This document shows positions 1 to 8,245 of a stretch of DNA of 15,319 bases, piece by piece. Position numbers and translations under genes: made by a program. Each line of letters opens with the position of its first letter. Within the stretch, counting starts at the first letter, position 1. The notes under the pieces were generated by a model that was given only the letters and a program-made list of their open reading frames with translations, made no database searches and was not told where the DNA came from. The stretch comes from Gemmatimonadota bacterium (GTDB lineage Bacteria; Gemmatimonadota; Gemmatimonadetes; Gemmatimonadales; Gemmatimonadaceae). Location: NCBI GenBank assembly GCA_003222065.1, contig QHUV01000002.1, positions 1 to 15,319 on the forward strand. The letters are read 5' to 3'.

Positions 1-2
1 CC

Positions 3-938
3 GCCACGCGGTTCGATTCACTCGTTATGCTGTACCCGAAATCGAATGAAGCAACGGCGGCGCGCTACTGGAGCGGCCGCGCATGGGCCGCGGCGGGTAA
101 CCGCAGCCGCGCCGACGCCGCGTGGCGCGACGTCATCGCGCGGGAGCCGCTCTCGTACTACGCCGCGACGAGCGCCACGCAATTGAAGGCCGCGTCGTGG
201 TCGCCCCCAGGAGGAGACCCGACAGGCGATCGGTTCCCGCGCGTCCCAGCCGTGGACAGCGCCATGCGTCGCATCACGCTGCTCGAGCAGCTGGGCATGG
301 ACACTGAAGCGCGCTTCGAGTACGATGGGCTCGAGGCGTCGGCACCGACGTCCATGGACCGTTTGCTCGCGACGGCCGATGCGCTGCGCGCTCACGGCCA
401 GACGGCCCGTTCCATTCGCTTGGCGTGGAAGATCATCGACGGTGGGACGCGGGACGCGCGCGCGTACCGTCTGGCGTATCCGGTTGTCGATCACGATGAG
501 CTCATTCGCCAGGCCCGCGCCCGTTCGATCGATCCGGCCCTCGTCGCGGCGATCATTCGCCAGGAGTCGAGCTTCAACCCCCATGCGGTGTCGGTCGCGG
601 GCGCGCGCGGGCTGATGCAAGTGATGCCGAGCGTCGGCCAGCAAGTCGGGCGCTCGTTAGGCTATCCGCTCTGGGATCCGGGGCTGCTCTTCGACGCCGA
701 CGCGAACCTCGAGCTTGGCGTCGCCCACCTCGCGTCGTCGATTCGCCAATACGATGACCTCACACGCGTGCTCGCCGCCTACAATGCCGGCGGGTCGCGC
801 GTCTCGCGCTGGGCGGCGAAGGCGGGCTCGCAGGATCCAGAGATCTTCACCGAGCGGATCTCGTTCACCGAGACGAGAGACTACGTGCGCATCGTCCAGC
901 GGAACGCGGAGCTTTATCGGCAGCTATACCGCTGGTAA
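3..938 (+). CDS. Slt70-like soluble lytic murein transglycosylase, C-terminal part (5' end outside window)
   Basis: Periplasmic enzyme expected to cleave the MurNAc-GlcNAc bond of peptidoglycan, leaving 1,6-anhydro ends. The frame is open to the left edge, eight codons before the first ATG at 27, and those codons read as a continuing helical repeat, so the true start lies upstream. Numbering from the ATG at 27, residues 1-150 look like the end of the Slt superhelical domain (YW-x-GRAW at 14-20, PLSYYA at 41-46). Residues ~155-290 are the SLT catalytic domain. It shows the catalytic Glu180 in RQESSF, GLMQVMP (195-201), AYNAGG (251-256) and ETRDYV (282-287). The stop is TAA. It converges on the minus-strand outer-membrane protein gene across a gap holding a large palindrome. 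Family assignment is secure; full length and export signal cannot be seen. Confidence 0.93.
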   Translation, partial: ATRFDSLVMLYPKSNEATAARYWSGRAWAAAGNRSRADAAWRDVIAREPLSYYAATSATQLKAASWSPPGGDPTGDRFPRVPAVDSAMRRITLLEQLGMDTEARFEYDGLEASAPTSMDRLLATADALRAHGQTARSIRLAWKIIDGGTRDARAYRLAYPVVDHDELIRQARARSIDPALVAAIIRQESSFNPHAVSVAGARGLMQVMPSVGQQVGRSLGYPLWDPGLLFDADANLELGVAHLASSIRQYDDLTRVLAAYNAGGSRVSRWAAKAGSQDPEIFTERISFTETRDYVRIVQRNAELYRQLYRW

Positions 939-985
939 ACACTCCCTCAGATCTCAGCCTCGCCTTCACACATTCCAGTCGCACA

Positions 986-1162
986 TCTCACCTGGTAGAG
1001 CGAGCCCAGTTTCGAGAGGCCAGTCTCGAGCTGTGAGCCTTGAGACTAAAGGGTTAGGAATGACAGAAGGGGATAGTCCCATCTCAATTCCCAACCCTTC
1101 AATCTCAAAGCTCGCGGCTCATTTCTGCCTTCTCGAAACTGGGCTCGCTCTACCGGTTGAGA
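986..1162. repeat. Long imperfect palindrome between convergent genes
   Basis: The outer arms contain a perfect 24-bp inverted match, 994-1017 against 1131-1154 (left arm begins GGTAGAGCGAGC, right arm ends GCTCGCTCTACC). Pairing extends outward to 986/1162 with 6 of 8 matches. It extends inward without gaps to about 1061/1087, with roughly 31 of 43 matches; several mismatches are transitions that leave G-U wobbles. The centre holds a mini-hairpin at 1070-1080 (GGGA, loop TAG, TCCC). The total is about 60 paired positions per arm. It lies wholly in the gap between two stop codons facing each other (938 and 1198). It could act as a bidirectional terminator or be a MITE-like or REP-like dispersed repeat. 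No T-tract follows either arm, so it is not a classic intrinsic terminator. Confidence 0.85.
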
Positions 1163-1197
1163 CGGCAAGGCGGTGCATCGAAACTGCCGGGTTGCGT

Positions 1198-4100
1198 TTA
1201 CCAGCCTGGCGCCAACTGGAATCCCCACACCCAACTCTTCCCCGGCCGTTGGAACGGATGGGCGAAATAGGCCTCGAAGATCATGTACCCGAGGAAATTG
1301 ATGCGCGCCGACAGTCCGGTGCTGAACACCGGAATGCGATCGGTACAGGAAATGATGAAGTTATTCTGATTCGTCGGCGTCTGGTTCTGGCAATTCTTCG
1401 AGACACGCGAATTCGCGTCGGCCGCGCTCGTGGAAAATCGAAAGTCCGGTGCTTGATTGCTCGTGTACGCCACCCCGCCATCGAAGAACGGTGCGATCTC
1501 CGTCGGCAGGAAAGGGAAGTTGAGCAGGCCGAACTCCGTCGAGCCGATGACCGGTATGCGCAGCTCGAGGTTCACGACGCCAAGCCTGCTGCCGAGCATG
1601 CGGTCGAACACTGGACACGAGCTCTGTTGCGTCTGTCCGTTGAGACACTCGTCGTTGTTGATCGATCCGAAGCCGTAGCCTCTGATGAGCGTTTCCTCAC
1701 CGAGATACAGCGGTGAGATGCGATTACTCTCGGAGTCCTTGCCATACCGTCCGTAATGCAACGCGCGGAAGGCGAGTGTCGTCGGCCGAATGAAGAAGTA
1801 TCGGCGGTAATCCGCGAGCGCCGTCTGGAAGCTGATGTTGCCGACTGTCGGCGAATACGAGAGACGATACCGTTGTCCGGCGACGGGAGAGGTGTACGCC
1901 GCGAACGAGTTGTCACCGACGAACGCGATCTCCGGTTGGGCATAGTAGATCGCCGGCGGCGCGGGCAGGCTTTGTCGTTGCTCGGCCAGCACCTGACTGA
2001 ATGACTGGTCGACGATGAGCTTGTCGACCTCCGCCTGAAAACCGAGTCGCGTCGCCGAAACGTTGAACTCGACGCGACGGGTTTGATCGAACGGATACTG
2101 CGAGAAGACGGAAGCCTGATCGATGTAGATCCGCTCGAGCACCTGATTGATCGTCGGGAAGAGATTGCCGTTGATGGTATCGACGCCGTAGAAGATGCCG
2201 CCGGTGAGATACGGTACGTGCTCCAGTCCCGCCCCGTAGTTCCAGCGGTTTCGCAAGTTTGTATAGTAGACCGCTCCGCCGATGTCGCGAACCGTTCCGT
2301 TGGCCTGAATCGCCGTGGCGATCATCTGATCGCTGAGCTGATCGCCGAAGAAGGCCGATACACCGCCGGCCACGCCCGTCCCGAATGGACCACCGGCGAC
2401 GACGCCGACCGAGGGCTGGCCGAGCGCGTCGAGCGAGAATGACGCATGATACGGCGTCACCTTGAAGTCGTTGCCCGAGGCCAGACCGTCGATCGGATCG
2501 GCGAGATACGTCAGTACCATGCTCCGCGTAACGTCACCCGGCGGCAGCGCGCTCGCCGTCAACAACTGCCCGCCGTCCGTCAGCACCGCCGGCTCGCCGA
2601 TCGCCTGATCCGGCTCCAGGGCGCGAATGGTGAAGCCTTGCGCCTGAAATACCGTGAACAGTACGCGCCCCGTCTTTTGTGAGACGGTGAGCGTTGGCGA
2701 AATGGAGGTGATGCCGCTGACGCCCGTGGCGACATTGGTTACCCGGCGGACGTCATTCGTGCCCAGGTTGAGCCGAAAGATGTTCGGGATTCCGTCGGGG
2801 TCGGACACGAAGTAGAGCTCGCGACCGTCCGGCGTCCACTGCGGATTGATGTTGTGCTTTGCGTGAGGGAACGGTGAGTAAACTCTAATCGCGCCGGAGG
2901 CAACATCGATCGTCGCGATCTGGAGCGGCGAGAAGACCATCGTGTTGAAGTCCGTCTCCGGACCGCGATCGGTGGCAAACGCGATCGTCCGCCCGTCCGG
3001 CGACCACGCCGGCTGAATCTCCGCGTTGCGGTCGTTGGTGAGCTGGCGGATCTGTTCCGTTTGCAAATCGAGGAGGAATAGATCACCGATGCCGCCGTGC
3101 TGTCCGGAAATCGCCAGCGTGCGGCCGTCGGGCGACCAGGACACGTGACTGAGGGCGCCGATGCCCGGCAATTTGATGCGACGCTCCACCGAGCTGTTGC
3201 GCGTGTTCAATATCGCGATCTCGTTGTTACCGCTCGCGTACACGATAAATGCAAACTTACTCGCGTCCGGCGACCAACCGCCTGACGAGTTGATGAAGCT
3301 GATCGCGTCGAAGTGCGGATCGCTCTCCGGTCCACCGAGCTTCTTGATCAAGCGGCCGGTGTGCGCGTCCGCGATGTAGACGTCCGTCGTGAACAGATTG
3401 CGCTGGGTGACGAAGGCGAGGTAGTTGCCGTCGGGGCTCACCGATGGTGACACGTTTTGCTGCTCGCTCATCTTCTTCCCGAGCGCGATGATCGTCTTGC
3501 CTTCGGAGTCCGGCTTGACGCGCCCGGCGATTTGCGGCAGGTACATCGCCCGGTTGGCCGCCGCCCACTCCTTCGAGAGCGAATCGTTATTGATGCCTAG
3601 CACGCGGACGAGGGCGGCGTCCCAACCTACGCGTAGCGCGGCACGGTACACGTCGATGATGGCGCGATCACCCCATTTTCCGCCGACATACGCCCAGAGC
3701 GCCTGGCCGTATCGATACGGGAAGAAGCGTGGATCGGTCGTGAGCTGCTTGACGGTCGGGAACTTGTTCCGCATCACGGCGTCGCGCATCCACATCGCTG
3801 TGAGGGGATCATTGCGGCCCAACGAGAAGTACTCGGCCATGCCCTCGATGAGCCATCCTGGAAGAGCATTGAGCCGCGCCAACCCGCCGCCTGGGGCGCC
3901 CTCGGCGATGTTGTACTGGAACACGTGCACCAGCTCGTGGCCGAGGACGTGATCGTTGTCCGCGTAGATGCCATTGAAGGGCATGATGACGCGCGTCCGC
4001 AGCCCCTCCGTGACGCCCTCGATCCCCTCTGCCAGGTCTTCGTTGACGACGTTCGTCTGCTCGAAATCGGCGTGATCGGCGTAGAAGATCAGCGACTTGC

Positions 4101-4371
4101 GGTCAAACGCGTGCCGGAAGGTGTCCGAGTGGCGCGTGTACCACCGCTCAGCCATTCGCGCGTAGTCGTGGACGATGAGCGACTCCGGCGGATAGAAGAA
4201 GTTGTCGAAGTGATCGGAGCGGAGGATCTTCCAGTTGAACTTCTCATACTGCACCTTATTGCGCCCGAAATACTGCGCGCTCGCTCGCGACGGGAGCGAA
4301 GCGACGATAGCGAGCAGGGCGACGAGCAGCGATGATGCTCGAATTGCCCAGCGCGCGCGATGCGAAACCAT
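1198..4371 (-). CDS. Secreted metallopeptidase / TolB-like propeller / Omp85-like outer-membrane barrel fusion protein
   Basis: Predicted 1057-residue outer-membrane protein. I start it at the ATG at 4371, not the longer frame from 4527. A GAGGA ribosome-binding site sits 6 nt upstream, and the protein then opens with a signal peptide (residues 1-32: charged start, LLVALLAIVA core, Ala-Ser-Ala before Gln33). Residues ~35-290 resemble peptidase MA-like metallohydrolases: zinc motif HELVH at 145-149 and a likely third ligand in EGMAEY (176-181). Residues ~300-600 form a PD40/TolB-type propeller. SPDG-like turns have their Asp at 314, 369, 415, 459 and 515, and a degenerate sixth lies near 560, matching the six blades of TolB. 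Residues ~640-1057 look like a surface-antigen/Omp85 barrel with IRGY at 896-899 (the conserved lumen-loop motif) and a terminal Trp. No POTRA domain is visible. Substrate and side of the membrane are unknown. Domain calls are firm for the zinc motif and propeller, moderate for the barrel. Confidence 0.85.
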   Translation of the reverse strand: MVSHRARWAIRASSLLVALLAIVASLPSRASAQYFGRNKVQYEKFNWKILRSDHFDNFFYPPESLIVHDYARMAERWYTRHSDTFRHAFDRKSLIFYADHADFEQTNVVNEDLAEGIEGVTEGLRTRVIMPFNGIYADNDHVLGHELVHVFQYNIAEGAPGGGLARLNALPGWLIEGMAEYFSLGRNDPLTAMWMRDAVMRNKFPTVKQLTTDPRFFPYRYGQALWAYVGGKWGDRAIIDVYRAALRVGWDAALVRVLGINNDSLSKEWAAANRAMYLPQIAGRVKPDSEGKTIIALGKKMSEQQNVSPSVSPDGNYLAFVTQRNLFTTDVYIADAHTGRLIKKLGGPESDPHFDAISFINSSGGWSPDASKFAFIVYASGNNEIAILNTRNSSVERRIKLPGIGALSHVSWSPDGRTLAISGQHGGIGDLFLLDLQTEQIRQLTNDRNAEIQPAWSPDGRTIAFATDRGPETDFNTMVFSPLQIATIDVASGAIRVYSPFPHAKHNINPQWTPDGRELYFVSDPDGIPNIFRLNLGTNDVRRVTNVATGVSGITSISPTLTVSQKTGRVLFTVFQAQGFTIRALEPDQAIGEPAVLTDGGQLLTASALPPGDVTRSMVLTYLADPIDGLASGNDFKVTPYHASFSLDALGQPSVGVVAGGPFGTGVAGGVSAFFGDQLSDQMIATAIQANGTVRDIGGAVYYTNLRNRWNYGAGLEHVPYLTGGIFYGVDTINGNLFPTINQVLERIYIDQASVFSQYPFDQTRRVEFNVSATRLGFQAEVDKLIVDQSFSQVLAEQRQSLPAPPAIYYAQPEIAFVGDNSFAAYTSPVAGQRYRLSYSPTVGNISFQTALADYRRYFFIRPTTLAFRALHYGRYGKDSESNRISPLYLGEETLIRGYGFGSINNDECLNGQTQQSSCPVFDRMLGSRLGVVNLELRIPVIGSTEFGLLNFPFLPTEIAPFFDGGVAYTSNQAPDFRFSTSAADANSRVSKNCQNQTPTNQNNFIISCTDRIPVFSTGLSARINFLGYMIFEAYFAHPFQRPGKSWVWGFQLAPGW

Positions 4372-4648
4372 TTCGAGTCCTCGCGGACGAGCCGCAGGTG
4401 AAATTAGTGCCCGACGTCGGGAGGCTGATTCGTGCCTGCGTCCTGCACGCCTGGAGGCGGGCAATTGACGTGCCTCATCAGCCCTCGGATTTAGTATCCG
4501 CCTGGCAGAATGAAGACACCCGCGCAATGCCTGCCCCTTACGTCATATGCGTGTGCGCCTTCTCGCTGCCGGGTACAACAGTGCCGCTGCTCAAGGGTAC
4601 ACATTGAGCTTAACCTGCGTAAACCCATCGCACCGAAGCGAAGTTCAT
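4372..4648 (-). promoter_or_regulatory. Leader/promoter region of the fusion-protein gene
   Basis: This 277-bp gap lies between the SulP stop and the fusion-protein start, both on the minus strand. It is less GC-rich than its flanks. A TACTAAAT sequence on the minus strand (4489-4496) is a plausible -10 element about 118 nt before the ATG, but the matching -35 position is poor. I see no open frame with coding character, no RNA gene and no clear terminator for the SulP operon. The promoter is probably somewhere in this gap; the exact site is a guess. Confidence 0.3.
4378..4382 (-). promoter_or_regulatory. Ribosome-binding site deciding the start of the fusion-protein gene
   Basis: On the minus strand GAGGA is followed by six bases (CTCGAA) and then the ATG at 4371. 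This is a good Shine-Dalgarno match at standard spacing. Together with the signal peptide that begins right after it, it favours the 1057-residue form over the 1109-residue reading. The extra 52 residues are Arg-rich and resemble a shadow translation of leader sequence. Confidence 0.7.
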
Positions 4649-6352
4649 TCAGGCCACGGCGCCTCTCTTTCCGGAGCTGTCGAACAGCCTTCGCAGCTCC
4701 ACCTCCTCGCGCGCGCGCGCCAGCGCCGCTTCGAGCGTCGGACAGAGGTTCTCCTCCCCTATCTCGTTGATCAGGATCGAGCGATTGAGTGCTTGTAGTG
4801 GCTGTGGCTGTACTTCGGAGACTAGCACCAGCGTCCCGTCACGGCGACTTCGGTGCACCACGTCAGTGAGCGCGTGCAGGCCGGTGGCGTCGATCGCCGG
4901 TACGCGGCGCATGCGCAGGATGAGCACACGCGGCTTGCCGGCGACGCGGGCGAGCGTGTCCTTGAACGTCTCGGCGGCACCGAAGAAAAAGGGCCCGTTG
5001 ATCTCGTAAACCTCGACGCCGGGTGGTACTGGCGGTGTGCTGACGAGATCGTCGCCGCCGTCGTCGTCAAGCACTTCCGACGTGACATGGCTCACGTTGG
5101 CGAGACTCGCCATGCGATGCATGAAAAGAAAAGCCGCGAGCACCATCCCGACCTCGATGGCGACGGTGAGATCGACGAGCACTGTAAGGACGAAAGTGGA
5201 GACAAGGACAATGACGTCGCTGCGTGGGGAGCTGAGCTCCGCACGAAAGACACGCCATTCGCTCATCTGATAGGCCACCACGAGGAGGATTCCGGCGAGT
5301 GTGGCCATGGGAATGAGCGCTGCCCACCGTCCGAAGAAGAGCGTGATGAGCAGCACAGTCACGGCGTGCATCATTCCCGCGACCGGCGTTCGGCCGCCAT
5401 TTTTGATGTTCGTCGCTGTGCGCGCGATCGCTCCAGTCGCCGGAATACCGCCGAAGAGTGGTGAAGCGATGTTCGCGACGCCTTGCGCCACCAGCTCCAT
5501 GTTGGACCGGTGCCGCCCGCCGATCATCCCGTCGGAGACGACTGCTGACAGGAGCGATTCGATCGATCCCAGCAGCGCGATTGTAAATGCCGGTCTCACG
5601 AGGCGAGATACATCGGCGAGCGCGAGATGGGGCATCACTGGATGCGGTAGCTGCGCCGCGAGCGTTCCAAAGCGGCTCCCGATGGTCTCGACGTCCCAAT
5701 GGAGGATCCGCGCGGCCACGGTGGTGGCAATGAGCGCGATGAGCGGACCGGGAACGCGTCGACTCACACGCGGCCAGAGCGCAATGATGATGACAGACGC
5801 GACGCACACGGCGGTGGCCGCGCCATTGACCGTGTGTGCGTGTTGCGCGAAGACCTTGAACCGTTCGATGAATTCCGCCGGCACGGCTCCCATTTGCAGG
5901 CCGAGAGCGTCCTTCACCTCGCCCGTCGCGATGATGACCGCAATCCCCGCGGTGAATCCCGTGATGAGTGGATGTGGAATGAAGCGAATCGTCGTGCCGA
6001 GACGGGCGAGGCCGAAGCCGATGAGCAACACACCGGCCATGAGCGTGGCGATGGTGAGACCGCCGACGCCGTATTGCTGCACGATGCCGTAGACGATCAC
6101 GACGAAGGCGCCGGTCGGGCCGCCGATTTGTACTCTGGAGCCGCCGAGCGCCGATACGACGAAGCCGGCAACGATGGCCGTATAAAGGCCGCGATCGGGT
6201 GTTACCCCGCTCGCGATCGCAAAGGCGATGGACAGCGGCAGGGCGACGACGCCGACGATGACGCCGGCGATGACGTCGCGAACGAACTGCTCGCGCGAGT
6301 AGTGGCGAAGCGTGGTGACGAGCTTCGGCACGAAGGCCGAGGTGTCGGGCAT
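4649..6352 (-). CDS. SulP family anion transporter with C-terminal STAS domain
   Basis: Inner-membrane transporter of the SLC26/SulP family. Members carry sulfate, bicarbonate or dicarboxylates, and the sequence does not settle which. I use the ATG at 6352 (567 residues). The longer reading from 6502 adds a Ser/Ala/Arg-rich stretch lying inside arfB. Visible family features are the first helix pair with VALPLSIAFAIASG (36-49), GGPTGAF (77-83), PHPLITGFTAG (126-136) and GGIPATGAIARTATN (301-315). About 400 residues are hydrophobic. The STAS domain covers ~445-555 with AIDATGLHAL (486-495) at its nucleotide-binding/regulatory loop. The start lies 4 bp after the arfB stop, so translation is probably coupled. 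No clear Shine-Dalgarno sequence precedes it, consistent with coupling. Third gene of a three-gene operon. Confidence 0.93.
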   Translation of the reverse strand: MPDTSAFVPKLVTTLRHYSREQFVRDVIAGVIVGVVALPLSIAFAIASGVTPDRGLYTAIVAGFVVSALGGSRVQIGGPTGAFVVIVYGIVQQYGVGGLTIATLMAGVLLIGFGLARLGTTIRFIPHPLITGFTAGIAVIIATGEVKDALGLQMGAVPAEFIERFKVFAQHAHTVNGAATAVCVASVIIIALWPRVSRRVPGPLIALIATTVAARILHWDVETIGSRFGTLAAQLPHPVMPHLALADVSRLVRPAFTIALLGSIESLLSAVVSDGMIGGRHRSNMELVAQGVANIASPLFGGIPATGAIARTATNIKNGGRTPVAGMMHAVTVLLITLFFGRWAALIPMATLAGILLVVAYQMSEWRVFRAELSSPRSDVIVLVSTFVLTVLVDLTVAIEVGMVLAAFLFMHRMASLANVSHVTSEVLDDDGGDDLVSTPPVPPGVEVYEINGPFFFGAAETFKDTLARVAGKPRVLILRMRRVPAIDATGLHALTDVVHRSRRDGTLVLVSEVQPQPLQALNRSILINEIGEENLCPTLEAALARAREEVELRRLFDSSGKRGAVA

Positions 6353-6356
6353 GCGG

Positions 6357-6788
6357 TCAGTCGTGGTTATCGCGGCGGCGGTCGCGTTTGCGCTCGCCGC
6401 GCTTTCGCTTGTCGGCGAGGCGCTGCTCGCGCGACGCCCGTGTGGGGCGCGTGGGGCGTCGCTTGCGCGGGACGACCAGCGCTTGCCTAACGAGCATGGC
6501 AAGCCGCTCGGCGGCCGCGTCGCGGTTTTGAGATTGACTGCGGCGATCGCTGGCGACGACCCGTACCATACCCGCGGCGTCGAGCCGGGCCGCCAGCTTC
6601 GTGAGGAGACGGCCGCGCTGCTCGTCGCTCACGACGGTCGAGTGGGAGAGATCCCACAGCAGCTCGACCCGCGTCGAGGAAGTATTGACGTGCTGTCCGC
6701 CCGGTCCGCCAGCCCGCGATGCGCGGAACTGAAGCTCGGCGCGTGGGATCGTCAGCGCTGGCGTGATGATGATATCGCCGTCGCTCAC
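6357..6788 (-). CDS. arfB: ArfB/YaeJ-type alternative ribosome-rescue peptidyl-tRNA hydrolase
   Basis: A 143-residue protein (E. coli ArfB is 140) that should release nascent chains from ribosomes stalled without a stop codon, by hydrolysing the peptidyl-tRNA. It has the class I release-factor catalytic loop GGPGGQHVN with GGQ at 30-32, preceded by the short N-terminal strands typical of ArfB. It also has the Arg/Lys-rich C-terminal tail (from about residue 110) that enters the empty mRNA channel. It lacks the codon-recognition domains of RF1/RF2, which separates it from prfA/prfB. The start is GTG and overlaps the stop of the upstream CorC-like gene by 4 bp (GTGA, 6785-6788). The SulP gene begins 4 bp after its TGA. 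The family call is firm; no functional link to the flanking transporters is evident. Confidence 0.93.
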   Translation of the reverse strand: MSDGDIIITPALTIPRAELQFRASRAGGPGGQHVNTSSTRVELLWDLSHSTVVSDEQRGRLLTKLAARLDAAGMVRVVASDRRSQSQNRDAAAERLAMLVRQALVVPRKRRPTRPTRASREQRLADKRKRGERKRDRRRDNHD

Positions 6789-8245
6789 GTCGTCGAGGGC
6801 GGCACGGAGGTGGGCGCGGCGCTCGGCGGTCGCGTCGATGGCGCCGGCGCGCGGACGTGGCGGCGGCCGCGCTCGTCGTGCCTAACGACGCGCACCGCCG
6901 CGACGCGGCGGCCGTCCATCGCCACGACCTCCAGCTCGCCGCCGGGGAACGTCGCCCGGTCACCGATGCGTGGGACGCGCCCCAGCCGCGCGAAGGTGTA
7001 CCCGCCGAGCGTCGTCCAGTCGCCATCGGGGATGGGAAGCCGATAGTCGCTTCGCACGTCGACGAGCGACATCGAGCCCGCCAGCTCGAGAACGCCATTC
7101 GCCTCGATCGCTTCGCGCACCGCGAAATCGTACTCGTCGTTGATGTCCCCGATGACTTCCTCGACGAGATCCTCGAGCGTGACGATACCCGCCGTGCCGC
7201 CGTATTCGTCGAGGACGACGGCCATGTGCGCACGCGAGCGGCGTAAGTCGTCCAGGACTCGCTCCGCGGGCCGATTGTCGGGTACGTAGAGCGGCTTGCG
7301 AATGAGCGACTTGAGGTCGAACGGGCTTCCTGCCTCGGTCAGCCAAAAATCCTTCGCGACGAGCACGCCGACGACGTCGTCCAGCGATTCTTGATAGACC
7401 GGGTATCGCGAGTACCGCTGGGAGCGCATCACCTGCCAGACGTCCGTTTCGCTGGCGTCGATCGCGATGGCGACGATCTCCGTGCGTGGCCGCATGACGT
7501 CGCGCGCTCGCTTTTCGTGAAAATCGAATACGCCGGCGAGCATCGCGCTGTCCGATTCATCCAGCGCGCCGTGCGCACGCGACTGCATAACAAGTAGCCG
7601 CAGCTCCTCGGGTGAGTGAACGCGGTCACCAAGCACGGGTTGAACGCCGAGAAGGCGTAAGATGCCGTTCGCGGCACCGTTGACCAGGGCGATGAACGGC
7701 GACATCAGGGCACTGAAGCCGATGAGCGGCCGCACGATCAACCCGCTCGTGCGTTCCGGTCGGATGAGCGCAAGGCTCTTCGGCGTCAATTGTCCGAGGA
7801 CGATGTGGAGGAAAGCGATGACACTGAATGCCGTGATCGCCGCGGCCGTCGTGTGGACCGCATAGCTGGGCACCACGAGTCCCAATCGTCCGAACGCGTC
7901 ATCGATGAGGACCGCGATCGCGTCCTCGCCGAGCCAACCGAGGGCGAGCGATGCCAGAGCGATGCCCACTTGCGTGGCCGATATATAGCGGTCGAGATCT
8001 TTGAGCGTCCTCTCAACAAGGCGCGCTCCGCGATCGCCGGCTGCCACCCGATGCTCGATTCGGCCTCGCCGTACGGCGATGAGCGCGAACTCCGCCGCCA
8101 CAAAAAAGGCGTTCGCGCGCACGAGCCCGAGAACGACCGCGATACGCCACGCGATTCCCGCGGCTCCGACAGCCGGCGGCCCATCGGCCGCGGCGATCAC
8201 GGCGACGACGCTCGCGCCAAGCACGCTAACCATCAGCGGCGCCAC
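6785..8245 (-). CDS. CNNM/CorC (HlyC)-type transporter with CBS pair and CorC_HlyC domain
   Basis: A 486-residue inner-membrane protein of the family often called hemolysin family or CorC/CNNM, linked to Mg2+ (and Co2+) export. Order: transmembrane CNNM/DUF21 domain (~30-205, with NAFFVAAEFALIAVRR at 45-60), CBS 1 (~245-305, from RARDVMRPRTEI), CBS 2 (~312-370, with DEYGGTAGIVTLEDLVEEV), CorC_HlyC domain (~378-457), then a Pro/Ser/Thr/Arg-rich tail. One oddity is that the membrane motif usually reading GE-x-x-PK reads GQLTPK here (Gln152). Start: GTG at 8245; an ATG at 8233 (residue 5) is equally possible, as neither has a convincing ribosome-binding site. First gene of a minus-strand operon with arfB and sulP, divergent from the histidine kinase. 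Transport substrate is inferred from family only. Confidence 0.9.
   Translation of the reverse strand: MAPLMVSVLGASVVAVIAAADGPPAVGAAGIAWRIAVVLGLVRANAFFVAAEFALIAVRRGRIEHRVAAGDRGARLVERTLKDLDRYISATQVGIALASLALGWLGEDAIAVLIDDAFGRLGLVVPSYAVHTTAAAITAFSVIAFLHIVLGQLTPKSLALIRPERTSGLIVRPLIGFSALMSPFIALVNGAANGILRLLGVQPVLGDRVHSPEELRLLVMQSRAHGALDESDSAMLAGVFDFHEKRARDVMRPRTEIVAIAIDASETDVWQVMRSQRYSRYPVYQESLDDVVGVLVAKDFWLTEAGSPFDLKSLIRKPLYVPDNRPAERVLDDLRRSRAHMAVVLDEYGGTAGIVTLEDLVEEVIGDINDEYDFAVREAIEANGVLELAGSMSLVDVRSDYRLPIPDGDWTTLGGYTFARLGRVPRIGDRATFPGGELEVVAMDGRRVAAVRVVRHDERGRRHVRAPAPSTRPPSAAPTSVPPSTT

Noticed and set aside
939..1197. A classic Rho-independent terminator at the convergent junction
   Set aside because: There is strong hairpin potential but no T-run after either arm, so it is reported only as a palindrome with possible terminator function.
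715..1716. 333-codon plus-strand open frame crossing the end of the transglycosylase, the palindrome and the fusion-protein 3' end
   Set aside because: It overlaps two well-supported genes in other frames, is Arg/Ser-rich like a shadow translation and has no recognisable domain.
4461..4496. TTGACG followed ~17 bp later by GATTTA on the plus strand, promoter-like
   Set aside because: The -10 match is poor and no plus-strand gene lies downstream.
4372..4527. 52-residue N-terminal extension of the fusion protein
   Set aside because: It is Arg-rich without signal character. The downstream ATG has a GAGGA site and is followed at once by a proper signal peptide.
4501..4600. Two GGGTACA words as a possible direct repeat or operator
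   Set aside because: Only seven bases are shared, with no symmetry and no further copies.
6353..6502. 50-residue N-terminal extension of the SulP protein
   Set aside because: It overlaps the end of arfB in another frame. The ATG at 6352 is 4 bp from the arfB stop and gives a normal SulP N-terminus.
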